Source of the DNA: Herpetosiphon geysericola | GTDB taxonomy: Bacteria; Chloroflexota; Chloroflexia; Chloroflexales; Herpetosiphonaceae | Reading direction: 5' to 3' | Assembly: GCF_001306135.1 (NCBI RefSeq) | Contig: NZ_LGKP01000030.1 | Location: 1-64,000, forward strand | DNA: 64,000 bases | In this document: in pieces, positions 33,328 through 43,169 of the stretch | How the letters are laid out: every line of letters begins with the position of its first letter | Numbering within the stretch: position 1 is the stretch's first letter | The notes under the pieces: generated by a model | The model's input: the letters and a program-made list of their open reading frames with translations, nothing else | Told to the model about the DNA's origin: nothing | Databases searched by the model: none | Position numbers and translations under genes: made by a program

Positions 33328-34716
33328 CTAAGGGATGTGGAGATTATTATTCTTAATAAATCGTACAAGAGTATTTGTGGATACATGGAGTATCCTTGCA
33401 ATAGCTGCTTTTGCAACCTTATGTTTAAGATATTTCTTAATCTCATTTTCCTTTCCTGATAACTTATATTTTGGTTTAGGATTAAGGAATTTTTGTAGAT
33501 CTGCTACTGACGTAATTGATTTAAAATACTCTTCTGTAAGTATTGTAAATGTAATTGCTTTAGCTATATTTCCTGTGAAAGTAACAGTATATTCGTCAAT
33601 CTCGAAATCTTCCAATCCTGAATGAACTATTTTTGATCTAATTTCATAGATTTTTTCTAAATCTTTTCGTAAATCGGTTTTTATTTTATCTTTCACATAT
33701 AGTTGAAATAAATTATGTTTTTTATTGTTTATATAAGGTAGAATTCTTTCTATGTATAATTTAAATCTTTTAGTAATTTCATTTTTTTGATTATCAAAGA
33801 TAAGGGTTTCAATGGCAGTAATATAGGCAATAATCCGGCTTGAAAGTCTTTCCTCTAAATGTGCTTTTCCTATCCAACATAATGATTTTGTTATAACAGA
33901 TAAAAGATTATTATTTCTATTTATATAGCTTACTTGGATGATGTCCTCAATTCTTTTTAATCCATTAATTTGTTTATTCTCTAGTAATTTTTCAAGATCG
34001 ATATTCATTGGATCAAGGAAATTTATTTTATTAGGCATGAGTTTTTTATTATATGAATCTGTAGTATAAACGTATATTAGTCTGGATTCGCTTATATAGT
34101 TTTTGGTTGAAATAGTATAGTAAGGATTTCTATGAATTTTTTGATAGGAATTTAGTACATCTATCAATATATTTATTAAATAATATCCTAATTCTGCTGC
34201 TGCATCATGCTCATTTGATGAAATACTTAAGGATATAAAATTAGTTTCTGTGTCTTCATATATCTTGCTTTCGAATGAAAAGCAGCCAAAAAATATGATT
34301 TTTTCTTTAATGATATTTATTCCATAAATTGGTATCGATATAGTATATAGTGATTTCTCTTTATCTATGAAATCTGTTAAGGATTTTTGTTTTTCCTTTA
34401 ATCTATCCCGATAATTAGATAGATTCTTATTTAAGAGTATGTATTTTAAGATAAAATCCAATTCCATTTCTATCCTATTTTTAGTATATCCCCTATTGGT
34501 ATACTCGTAGATATCTTCGATTAATTGTAAGTAAATAGATGCATATTCTCCTGCAAAATGATAAGAACCAGTAGCAGAGTCATAAAAAGAAATGTTGGAT
34601 GTGTTATCAAATAAGTCTTCCGTTGTATATTGATATTTGGGGAGAGATATAATCTTAGCTACGAACTTTTGTAGATTTGTTAGAATTGTGTGTTTTTTTT
34701 GTTCTTTCGCATCCAT
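33328..34716 (-). CDS. HEPN-domain protein with C-terminal HTH, next to type I RM
   Basis: This AT-rich 462-residue gene differs sharply in base composition from its neighbours, a sign of separate acquisition. Residues about 285-400 resemble an Apea/HEPN helical domain: RIIAYITAIETLIFDNQ followed by EIRSKIVHSG, where RSKIVH is the Rx4H ribonuclease motif. The last 45 residues (VAKAAIARILHVSTNTLVRF) form a resolvase-type HTH. HEPN proteins are frequent RNase effectors of antiphage systems. It starts 13 bp after the hsdR stop on the same strand, so it is probably an abortive-infection partner of the restriction system. Confidence 0.6.
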   Translation of the reverse strand: MDAKEQKKHTILTNLQKFVAKIISLPKYQYTTEDLFDNTSNISFYDSATGSYHFAGEYASIYLQLIEDIYEYTNRGYTKNRIEMELDFILKYILLNKNLSNYRDRLKEKQKSLTDFIDKEKSLYTISIPIYGINIIKEKIIFFGCFSFESKIYEDTETNFISLSISSNEHDAAAELGYYLINILIDVLNSYQKIHRNPYYTISTKNYISESRLIYVYTTDSYNKKLMPNKINFLDPMNIDLEKLLENKQINGLKRIEDIIQVSYINRNNNLLSVITKSLCWIGKAHLEERLSSRIIAYITAIETLIFDNQKNEITKRFKLYIERILPYINNKKHNLFQLYVKDKIKTDLRKDLEKIYEIRSKIVHSGLEDFEIDEYTVTFTGNIAKAITFTILTEEYFKSITSVADLQKFLNPKPKYKLSGKENEIKKYLKHKVAKAAIARILHVSTNTLVRFIKNNNLHIP

Positions 34717-34729
34717 TTGCTAACCCCTC

Positions 34730-37700
34730 TTATCGTACTATCTCGCGTGCCAACATCTCCGCCTGTTTGATCACGGTTTCCGTTGCCAACGCCTGCATAT
34801 TGGGTGGATAGCCATATTTATTCAAGACCCGCTTGATCAGAATCCGCAGTTTGGCTCGCGCACTCTCTCGGATCGTCCAATCAATCGACGTGTTATTCCG
34901 GACTTGCTCGGTTAACACCACTGCCAGCTCGCGCAGCATGCGTTGTTCCATCAGTTGCCGCGCATCGCCCTGGCTGGCCACCGCCGTATAAAAGGCATAT
35001 TCAAACGCAGTCAAGCTCAGGTTTTGGGCCTCGCGATCCGCTGCGATGATCTGTTTACTCAGGCTAATCAATTCCTCGATGACTTCGGCTGCCGTTAACA
35101 CCCGATTGTGATAGCGGTGCATTGAGCTATCAATTTGTTCGAGCAGGCTGGTGCTTTGCACGAGATTGGTTCGAGCGCGAATGGTCAGCTCATTGCGCAA
35201 GAGTTTATTGAGCACTTCCGCCGCCAAATGCTGGTGCTGGTAGTCCTTGAGTTCGGCCAGAAAGTCATCGGAGAGAATCGCAATATCAGGCTTTTTGATC
35301 CCCGCTGCATCAAACACATCAATCACGGGTTCGGCCACTAACGCGGCATCAATGACTTGGCGAATGGCGGTTTCCATCCCACTGGCACTGCGGCCTGTCT
35401 CGCTGGCACTGACTTTAACGAGCCGAGCCTTGACCGCTTGATAAAAGCCGATCAGATCTTGCTGAGCTAAGGCTTCAGGATGGGGAATTGCTAAGGCATA
35501 GGCTTGACTGAGCATGGCGACATGCTTCACAAAGCGATCCTTGCCATTATCAGGCAGTCCCAAGATATGATTGGCTGCCCCCAGTAAGATCATGAGTTTT
35601 TCGCCCGTATCGGCAGTGGGATAGTGGGCATGGGGGAAGCCAAAGAACAAGTTCTGGATAATTTCTAGGTATTCCTGCATCAGTCGCACGGCTTGCTCTT
35701 GAATCAGCGCCGGATCACCCCGTCCCCCCGCATCAGCATAGAATGAGAGCGCATGTTTGAGATCGGCTGCAATTCCCAAATAATCGACAATCAACCCACC
35801 TGGTTTGTCTTTGTAGACCCGATTCACTCGTGCAATCGCTTGCATCAGGTTATGGCCCTTCATGGGCTTATCCAGATACATGGTATGCAAATTGGGTGCA
35901 TCAAAGCCCGTGAGCCACATATCGCGCACAATTACCAGCTGAAGTGGATCATGATCATCCTTGAGTCGTTCCGCCAAGCGGCGACGTTGTTCGTTGGTCG
36001 TATGGTGTTTGGCAATGCTTGGCCCATCATTGGATGCGGCACTCATCACGACCTTGATTCGACCTTGATTGAGATCCGGGTGATGCCAGTCAGGCCGAAG
36101 GGCGATAATCGCCTCGTACAAGGCCGCCGCAATCCGCCGCGACATCGTGACAATCATGCCCTTGCCTATGAGCGCTTCGGTGCGAGCCTCAAAGTGACTG
36201 ACAATATCGGCGGCAATCGTGCGAATCCGATCCTGACTGCCAATCAGGGTTTCCATCGCATCCCACTGTTGGCGGGCCGTATCGGCAATCGTGGGATCAT
36301 CGACATCGAGATCGTGATCGAGCGCGGCTATGAGGTTGCGCCCATCGGCGGTGAGGCCAACCTTGGCCAAGCGACTTTCATAATAGATGCGCACGGTTGC
36401 GCCATCCTCGACCGCATCAGCAATATCGTAGATGGCGACATAGGGGCCAAAGACCGCAGGGGTGTTAATATCATGGCGCTCAATCGGGGTTCCGGTAAAG
36501 CCCACGTAGGTGGCGTTGGGTAAGGCATCGCGCAGATATTTGGCAAAACCATAGCTGGTTTTGAGCTGCAACGATCCATCCTGTTCATCGCCTGTAACGG
36601 TCGTTTTGCTGTCAAAGCCATACTGGGAGCGGTGCGCTTCATCGGCAATCACCACAATATTGGCGCGCTCGGAGAGGGTATCAAAAACGGTGCCAGAGTC
36701 GGGCAAAAACTTCTGAATGGTTGAAAAGATGACCCCGCCTGCATTGACCGCCAAGCTGCGTTTAAGGTGTGCCCGATCGCTCGCTTGGATTGGGGTTTGG
36801 CGCAGCAGATCGGTAGTGGCAGCGAAGGTATCAAAGAGTTGATCATCCAGATCATTGCGATCCGTAAGCATGAGAATCGTGGGATTGTTTAAGGCCAAGA
36901 CCAGTTTGCCGACGAAAAAGACCATGGAGAGTGACTTGCCCGATCCTTGGGTATGCCAAATCACCCCGCCTTGTTTGCTCCCAATTACGGTCGGTTGGGG
37001 ATTGTCGATCCCTGCGCGTTGAAAGAGAATCGGGTCAAATGGTGCATCCTGCATCCCCGTAGCGGCGAGGGTGGCCGCAACCGCCGCATTGACCGCATAG
37101 TATTGGTGATAGGCTGCCAGCTTCTTGACGAGCTGTTTGGTCGTGATGGTGGTGATCGGATCGTTCTTCGTTGTTTCTTCAAAAACGATAAAGTGGCGAA
37201 TGACATCCAGTAGGGTCGTTGGGTTGAGCAGATCAATGATCGTGACCGCCAACGAGTTTTGGATGTCAGTATCACCAGGGCGTTTCCAAGCAAGAAAGCG
37301 ACTATAGGCCGCAGCGAGTGCCCCCACGCGGGTTTCCATACCATCGGAGAGAATCAAGATGGCATTGGTCGCAAAGAGGGTAGGAATTAGGCTGGTATAA
37401 GTGTCGAGTTGGCGATAAGCCGATTCCAAGGTGGCATGTTCATCGGTTGGATTTTTGAGTTCGATCACAATGAGCGGTAGGCCATTGACAAAGAGGACGA
37501 GATCGGGCCGTTTCTCATGATTCTCATGCTGCACGGTGAGTTGATTGACCACAACGAACTCATTGTTGGCGGGATTGGTGAAATCAATCGCCCAGAGCCG
37601 TTCGCCGCGCTCGCCCCCGTCCTGCTGGGTACTGACCGCAATGCCCATGGTGAGCAGGCGATGCAGCTGGGCATTGGTTCCCATCAGATCGCCGACCATG

Positions 37701-37930
37701 GGCTGGGTCAGATGGCGCATGGCTTCCATACGCATGGCTATGGTCGCGGTCGGATTTATTCGCTGGATGGCGGCTTCGAGGCGTTGCCGCAAGAGTACGT
37801 CGGTAAACCGTTGGCGTTCGGCGGTCGGGTCTTCTAAGCTGGGGGTGGCGCGGTGGATCACCGTATAGCCCTGGGCTTCGAGCAGCTGAAGGGCGAATTG
37901 TTCCACCGCGTCTTCTGATAATCCAGTCAT
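34730..37930 (-). CDS. hsdR: Type I restriction enzyme, R subunit
   Basis: The 1066-residue protein has an N-terminal PD-(D/E)xK nuclease (RPDLVLF, then LIVIELKNP near residue 157), Walker A TQGSGKS near 326, the DEAH box VVIADEAHRSQYG near 430, and further SF2 helicase motifs (FTGTPIE, MSRRIAA, DMWLTGFDAPNL). HsdR translocates DNA and cuts it away from the recognition site as part of an HsdR2M2S complex. All motifs are intact and the length is normal. It is third in the hsdM-hsdS-hsdR order and is followed by the HEPN gene. Confidence 0.95.
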   Translation of the reverse strand: MTGLSEDAVEQFALQLLEAQGYTVIHRATPSLEDPTAERQRFTDVLLRQRLEAAIQRINPTATIAMRMEAMRHLTQPMVGDLMGTNAQLHRLLTMGIAVSTQQDGGERGERLWAIDFTNPANNEFVVVNQLTVQHENHEKRPDLVLFVNGLPLIVIELKNPTDEHATLESAYRQLDTYTSLIPTLFATNAILILSDGMETRVGALAAAYSRFLAWKRPGDTDIQNSLAVTIIDLLNPTTLLDVIRHFIVFEETTKNDPITTITTKQLVKKLAAYHQYYAVNAAVAATLAATGMQDAPFDPILFQRAGIDNPQPTVIGSKQGGVIWHTQGSGKSLSMVFFVGKLVLALNNPTILMLTDRNDLDDQLFDTFAATTDLLRQTPIQASDRAHLKRSLAVNAGGVIFSTIQKFLPDSGTVFDTLSERANIVVIADEAHRSQYGFDSKTTVTGDEQDGSLQLKTSYGFAKYLRDALPNATYVGFTGTPIERHDINTPAVFGPYVAIYDIADAVEDGATVRIYYESRLAKVGLTADGRNLIAALDHDLDVDDPTIADTARQQWDAMETLIGSQDRIRTIAADIVSHFEARTEALIGKGMIVTMSRRIAAALYEAIIALRPDWHHPDLNQGRIKVVMSAASNDGPSIAKHHTTNEQRRRLAERLKDDHDPLQLVIVRDMWLTGFDAPNLHTMYLDKPMKGHNLMQAIARVNRVYKDKPGGLIVDYLGIAADLKHALSFYADAGGRGDPALIQEQAVRLMQEYLEIIQNLFFGFPHAHYPTADTGEKLMILLGAANHILGLPDNGKDRFVKHVAMLSQAYALAIPHPEALAQQDLIGFYQAVKARLVKVSASETGRSASGMETAIRQVIDAALVAEPVIDVFDAAGIKKPDIAILSDDFLAELKDYQHQHLAAEVLNKLLRNELTIRARTNLVQSTSLLEQIDSSMHRYHNRVLTAAEVIEELISLSKQIIAADREAQNLSLTAFEYAFYTAVASQGDARQLMEQRMLRELAVVLTEQVRNNTSIDWTIRESARAKLRILIKRVLNKYGYPPNMQALATETVIKQAEMLAREIVR

Positions 37931-37959
37931 CCGCTCCTCCTACCAGAACTGAGAATACG

Positions 37960-39132
37960 TTAATATGCCACACGAATCTCGCCGGACATAAGCTTGGGTA
38001 ACAAGGTATCGCGAAGGTGTTCGAGTTTTTGAATTTGCTGAGTATTATGGATAATTTTATCGTTAATGGGTTTACACTGCTGCTCGAATTGATTAATCAA
38101 ATCTGTAGGTGGTAATGCTACGGAAAGTGCTTCTAAATCAGTTTTTGTAATAGACCCAAAAACTGTTCCTTCATTATTGAAGGCCTTCAATGATTGCATT
38201 AACGATCGTATCTTAAAGAATGTGTAGGTGTATAACGATGGATTTTCTTTATAGCGTATTGCAGCTACTCCACGACCGATGCAACAGGTTTCCCATGCCA
38301 TATTCTGCTCTCCTACAGGAGCACGAACACTAATGAGTGTATCAAATCGCTGTGCGAGCCGCATAGGGGCTGTAGTATAGACACGGTTGGTTGGAAATCG
38401 AAATCCAAAATCTGCATTGCCTTGAAACATTGGCATACCTTGTCCATGTTCGTTGTATGACGAGCCAGCAGGGGATTGTCCCATCGTAATAGTAAATTCA
38501 TCTATAAGATTGCCTTTGTTCCATCCATCGCGGGCATCCTCGATAAACCATTGACGAAAGAGCGTTTCTGCCATCTCTTCAAGGGTTGCATTTTGACGGT
38601 GCAACAGATCAATTTTGGCATCAAGGCTGCTCAGGACATCGGCAATGGCTTGTTGTTGAGGGATAGGAGGTAAGGGTATTTGAAGGCTTTTCAGACCTTC
38701 TATAGTGAGAGCTTTCTGTGCAGACCCAATCATAATTGATTCTAGACTCCGTTGACCAATATATGATTTAATCCAGCGATATAGAAAATTAGCGTTTAAC
38801 CGTGATGATATATTTCTAATCCAGATAAGATTCCCATCTTTAAAATAGAAAGGGCCAAGATTGTTAACGACAAAAGGGATCCCCGATCGTTCGCCAACAG
38901 CGCTGATCAGTAAATCCCCATCCTGTGGTGCTCCATATTTATTTCTAATGGACTCAAACTTGTCGTGAGAAATATAAAGAGGTTCTTCGATTTTAAAACC
39001 AAATTCTAGCTCAATGATTTCTTTAGAACGGAAAAAAGGAATTCCTGAAGCGACATAATCAGAATAGAAAATGCGTTTACTTGATGTAATATCGGCTACA
39101 TCTCCCAGCTTTATATTTGCCCACTCACTCAT
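37960..39132 (-). CDS. hsdS: Type I restriction-modification specificity subunit
   Basis: The 390-residue protein has two target-recognition domains. The first runs from WANIKLGDVADI to the conserved helix IPLPPIPQQQAIADVLSSLD (about 175-195), the second from GWNKGNLIDEF to the C-terminal helix ending in LRDTLLPKLMSGEIRV. These repeated helices set the spacing of the bipartite recognition site. The overlap with hsdM is ATGA. Sequence specificity cannot be read from the protein. Confidence 0.93.
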   Translation of the reverse strand: MSEWANIKLGDVADITSSKRIFYSDYVASGIPFFRSKEIIELEFGFKIEEPLYISHDKFESIRNKYGAPQDGDLLISAVGERSGIPFVVNNLGPFYFKDGNLIWIRNISSRLNANFLYRWIKSYIGQRSLESIMIGSAQKALTIEGLKSLQIPLPPIPQQQAIADVLSSLDAKIDLLHRQNATLEEMAETLFRQWFIEDARDGWNKGNLIDEFTITMGQSPAGSSYNEHGQGMPMFQGNADFGFRFPTNRVYTTAPMRLAQRFDTLISVRAPVGEQNMAWETCCIGRGVAAIRYKENPSLYTYTFFKIRSLMQSLKAFNNEGTVFGSITKTDLEALSVALPPTDLINQFEQQCKPINDKIIHNTQQIQKLEHLRDTLLPKLMSGEIRVAY

Positions 39133-40673
39133 ACCTGTACCCTCGCCAAATTCTCCAAAATAGCCTGATTCAAGGCCGCTTCTTCCGCTAATTGGGCCTC
39201 AAACTCTGCCTTAAGGGTGCTGAAGCGTTCGGTAAAATCAAAGGTCTCGTCATCATCTGCTAAGCCCACATAGCGCCCAGGCGTGAGCACATAGTCCAGT
39301 TCTTGCACCCGATCCAACGAGACTGAGGCACAGAAGCCTTTAATATCTTCATACGAGGCATCGCCCGTGCGCCAGGCGTGGTAGGTGCTGGCAATCGTCT
39401 GAATATCATCCGCCGATAATTCACGGGTGCGCCGATTGATCAAATGGCCCAAATCACGCGCATCAATGAAAAGAATCTCATGCTTACGCGGATGACCATT
39501 GGCGCGCGCACGATTCAAGAACCAAAGCGAGGCAGGAATTTGGGTATTCAAGAACAGCTTGGCAGGCAGATTGACAATACAATCAATCACATTGCCCTCA
39601 GCAATCATGCGTCGTCGAATCTCACCCTCACCACCTGTTTTACTGGTCAGCGCCCCTTTGGCCAAGACCACGCCTGCCCGCCCGTTTGGGGCCAAGTGAT
39701 AAAGAAAGTGTTGGAGCCATGCAAAGTTGGCATTGCCAACGGGTGGGGTGCCATACATCCAGCGGCCATCCTTGCGCAACGATTCCCCGCTCCAGTCGCT
39801 GACATTGAATGGTGGATTGGCAATGACATAATCAGCCTTGAGATCAGGATGGGCATCCTTTAGGAAGGAGCCTTCGGTATTCCAGCGCACCTGTGAGCTA
39901 TCAATCCCACGAATAGCCAAGTTCATCTTAGCCAACCGCCAGGTCGTTTGATTGCTCTCTTGGCCAAAGATCGAAATCTGATCAATCCGCCCTTGGTGCT
40001 CAACCACAAACTGTTCAGATTGAACAAACATGCCACCAGACCCACAGCACGGGTCAAACACGCGCCCGTGATAGGGTTCCAACATCGCCACGAGTAATTC
40101 GACGATGCTACGCGGGGTATAGAACTGACCACCCTGCTTGCCTTCGGCGAGAGCAAATTCCCCCAAGAAATATTCAAAGACATGGCCCAAGACATCGCGG
40201 CTGCGGGTTTGGGCTGCATGCATTGCAATGTTACTCATCAAGTCGATCAACTCGCCAAGAATCGTGGGATCGAGGTTTTGGCGGGCATAAACCTTGGGTA
40301 ACACGCCCTTGAGGGAGGGGTTTTCTTGCTCAAGCGCATCCATTGCCTGATCGACCACGACCCCAATCGTGGATTGTTTGGCCTGGGCTTGGAGGTGTGG
40401 CCAGCGCGCCGCCTCAGGCACATAAAAAATATTTTCGGCCAGATAATAGTCGCGATCATCGGGGTCTGCGTTTGCAAACTCGCCTTCGCCAGCAACCAGT
40501 TTGGCATGCAGGGTCGAGAACGCATCCGAGATATAGCGCAAGAAGATCAGGCCCAAGACGACATGCTTATATTCGGCTGCATCAATATTTTTACGGAGCT
40601 TATCCGCTGCTTTCCATAATTGTTTTTCTAAGGGTTCTTCATTGGTATTGGAAATCATGGAGATTTGTGCCAT
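39129..40673 (-). CDS. hsdM: Type I restriction-modification methyltransferase subunit
   Basis: The N-terminal helical domain (EKQLWKAADKLRKNIDAAEY) and the adenine methyltransferase motifs are clear: VFDPCCGSGGMF (motif I, near residue 209) and VIANPPFNVSDW (motif IV NPPF, near 286). HsdM methylates adenine within the HsdS-defined site. ATG 40673 is preferred to the upstream TTG because it opens the usual family start. It overlaps hsdS by ATGA. The 200 bp to the divergent gene at 40871 must hold both promoters. Confidence 0.95.
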   Translation of the reverse strand: MAQISMISNTNEEPLEKQLWKAADKLRKNIDAAEYKHVVLGLIFLRYISDAFSTLHAKLVAGEGEFANADPDDRDYYLAENIFYVPEAARWPHLQAQAKQSTIGVVVDQAMDALEQENPSLKGVLPKVYARQNLDPTILGELIDLMSNIAMHAAQTRSRDVLGHVFEYFLGEFALAEGKQGGQFYTPRSIVELLVAMLEPYHGRVFDPCCGSGGMFVQSEQFVVEHQGRIDQISIFGQESNQTTWRLAKMNLAIRGIDSSQVRWNTEGSFLKDAHPDLKADYVIANPPFNVSDWSGESLRKDGRWMYGTPPVGNANFAWLQHFLYHLAPNGRAGVVLAKGALTSKTGGEGEIRRRMIAEGNVIDCIVNLPAKLFLNTQIPASLWFLNRARANGHPRKHEILFIDARDLGHLINRRTRELSADDIQTIASTYHAWRTGDASYEDIKGFCASVSLDRVQELDYVLTPGRYVGLADDDETFDFTERFSTLKAEFEAQLAEEAALNQAILENLARVQV

Positions 40674-40870
40674 GGTGTGTTGGTATCCTTCAACTGGCAA
40701 GGTGGGTGCTGCTTGGTATAGTACCGAAGAATGGCTTGCTTGTCGATAGGTAGCGAATATTTATCCTTACAATTTATTGCATGGGATCTAGACAGAGGAT
40801 TATAGAGCATGGTAGGATTTAATAATATTTTTCTACCTATACGCTACTTTGAAGATATTGGGAGAATCAC

Positions 40871-42067
40871 ATGGCAACGCGACGATCAAGCTGGCGACCT
40901 TGGAGTGATCATCCTATCATTGCATCTGTAACCGCGCTCGCAGCAGTTGCAGCCGTCATTATTGCCATTGTCTCATTAGGTAAGACTCAAGCAACATCTG
41001 TCGAAATAGTGGGCCGTATTATCGACGACACAACTCAAATTCCTATTAGTGGCGCGAAAGTTTCTTTCGATATGAAGAATACACCGCCAATTGTGTACTC
41101 AGATACTGAAGGTGTTTTTCGCTTCATTATATTGCTTGATGAGGATAGCGTAGCTGGAAAGATTATTGTTCAGAAAGAGGGGTTTGCTAATTATGATCGG
41201 CTTATTGATATTCAAGAAACAACCAGAACCATCGAAGATATTCGTATTAAGCCTATTTCTTCAACCCCTCCTGCTTTAGAATCAGGTGCAATAGCAACTG
41301 CTACAAATCTGCCTCAACAGGTTATTTCAGATAGCGTGATCGATGTCCATAGCACATCATCATGCACGAATGGTGGTGCATATGCTCCCATTTACGATGA
41401 TAGTTTTAATGGTGAAATATTTAATAACCAACCATTTGATGAATCGATGCTCGATGAGGCTGACAAGGTATGCTGGTCAAGAGTTATCAATATTGACATT
41501 GTTGGAAAATCCGATGATGGTTGGGTGAAGCTCGCTCCTTATCTCGTTCTTGATGTAATTGCAAACAATGAGAGAAACGTTACAGGCATTGATAATAGTT
41601 TTGATCTGCATGGAGGAATCGCCGATTATCCAGATGAATTTTTTGCATATTTAGATGAAAAAGCAATGGGTATCATGGCAGCACCATTATATCCGGGATT
41701 TTCCGCTAGTGCTGATTCTGAAAAGACAAAACAATCGGATGAGTTGAATCGAGTAGGATATTTCTCCTTAGCAAAATCGGAGTTAGAGGTATTTAGTTTA
41801 AGTGTTCATGCTTTTTATAATCGCGAGATAACATTTAAAGTTGGTGTTGTATACTCCTATAAAGGAAAACAGAATATTCATTGGATTCCTGAGGAATTTA
41901 CCGTAGAAGGTACTACAACGACATTAAAAAGATGGGATGGCCTTTTTATGACATTTGAAGGTGAAATAGAAGTCGATATGAATGAAAGTAATGAATTATT
42001 AACTAATTTTATTAAGCGATCTAAAAATATTTCACATGAATATCCTGCATTCCCTTTAACGAATTAG
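40871..42067 (+). CDS. Membrane-anchored protein with carboxypeptidase-regulatory-like domain
   Basis: The 398-residue protein has a basic start, one membrane helix at about 14-37 (IIASVTALAAVAAVIIAI) and then a beta-sandwich like CarboxypepD_reg (VEIVGRIIDDTTQIPISGAK, then YSDTEGVFRFI and KEGFANYDR). The remaining 260 residues are unassigned. It is transcribed away from hsdM and is the first gene of a three-gene plus-strand cluster. A sensing role at the membrane would fit but is conjecture. Confidence 0.6.
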   Translation: MATRRSSWRPWSDHPIIASVTALAAVAAVIIAIVSLGKTQATSVEIVGRIIDDTTQIPISGAKVSFDMKNTPPIVYSDTEGVFRFIILLDEDSVAGKIIVQKEGFANYDRLIDIQETTRTIEDIRIKPISSTPPALESGAIATATNLPQQVISDSVIDVHSTSSCTNGGAYAPIYDDSFNGEIFNNQPFDESMLDEADKVCWSRVINIDIVGKSDDGWVKLAPYLVLDVIANNERNVTGIDNSFDLHGGIADYPDEFFAYLDEKAMGIMAAPLYPGFSASADSEKTKQSDELNRVGYFSLAKSELEVFSLSVHAFYNREITFKVGVVYSYKGKQNIHWIPEEFTVEGTTTTLKRWDGLFMTFEGEIEVDMNESNELLTNFIKRSKNISHEYPAFPLTN

Positions 42068-42128
42068 ACTAGTTTGATGGATATACCTTATCTATATTGG
42101 TGCCATCTGATACTGAGGATATATCTCT

Positions 42129-43142
42129 ATGAAGCAAGGACTATTAATACCACGAGAACGTCGATCGGCGAAAAAATTTATTCGTGATCAGCTTCGTATT
42201 CGGAACCTCACAAACTATACCCGTGATACTCCTCACAAGAATGCACTTATTCATATTCATTCAAATGCTGAATTTTGGACTGCGCTTGAAAAACAAACAC
42301 TGTTGTGCCAGCAAATCTACCTTGATTCATTTCAGCTTGTAGATTGGTTTCCTCGTTCGCCTGGGTATTACTATACTGATGAAGCTCGTCGCAACCGTTT
42401 CGAAGCAGCACATCACGTTTATACTCACGATGAATCAATGTATGATCCATGGGGAAAGATGTTAATGATGGAGGGTGGGGTTGGCTGTATTCGGCTCGCG
42501 CCACAACAACTCGGTAGTAATGAAGTATGGTTTTATACAGCGACGAGTGATGGGATGTGCCACTCTGGTATTCCACTAGTTATTCCAAATCATCTCTTGC
42601 AAAATTCTGATATTCGTCGCCGGAAAGTTTCGATAACAGGGCATCTTTGTTTTAAAACGATGCTTAATATGGCACATCATGATCATTTACGAACAAAACG
42701 CGTGACACAAGCCTATATTTATGTGGATGAATTAATCGATGATGGCCATTCGTATGACCCTGTCCTGCTTACACCAATGGCTTTCTTTACCCAATCATCG
42801 AAAGGAATTGATAAGCAACATCTGTTGAATCCCCCAGATTTTAAACAAATTCTTGACAAAGGCATGGTTGTATATAGACAGGTCGTATCCGATGATAATG
42901 CTGAACTGGATGCTACCAGCGATTGGATGCAATCCTATGTGGCATCGCATGAAGGCCATATGATTACGGACTTTGATCAACAACGGCCAGCCTTTGGCAT
43001 ACCAATTCTGAGTCTCGATGAAGCATTAAAGCTAGCTGCTCGGGAGTCACGAATCATCATTCAAAATTGCAATATTAATGAAAGTGTTATCACAGCTAGG
43101 AATGATGGATGGATAACTATGGATACACGCGGTAATTTCTAA
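42129..43142 (+). CDS. Unknown protein of the DUF4365 cluster, 337 aa
   Basis: No family is recognised. The protein is soluble and rich in His, Tyr and Asp, with clusters such as MAHHDHLRTKR and AAHHVYTHDESM that could bind metal. A segment LLTPMAFFTQSSKGIDKQ follows. It lies 61 bp after the membrane protein gene and 27 bp before the DUF4365 gene, and its AT-rich codon use matches both, so the three genes probably arrived together. Confidence 0.6.
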   Translation: MKQGLLIPRERRSAKKFIRDQLRIRNLTNYTRDTPHKNALIHIHSNAEFWTALEKQTLLCQQIYLDSFQLVDWFPRSPGYYYTDEARRNRFEAAHHVYTHDESMYDPWGKMLMMEGGVGCIRLAPQQLGSNEVWFYTATSDGMCHSGIPLVIPNHLLQNSDIRRRKVSITGHLCFKTMLNMAHHDHLRTKRVTQAYIYVDELIDDGHSYDPVLLTPMAFFTQSSKGIDKQHLLNPPDFKQILDKGMVVYRQVVSDDNAELDATSDWMQSYVASHEGHMITDFDQQRPAFGIPILSLDEALKLAARESRIIIQNCNINESVITARNDGWITMDTRGNF

Positions 43143-43169
43143 GTATTTAGAATGTTGCTGGAGATTGAT

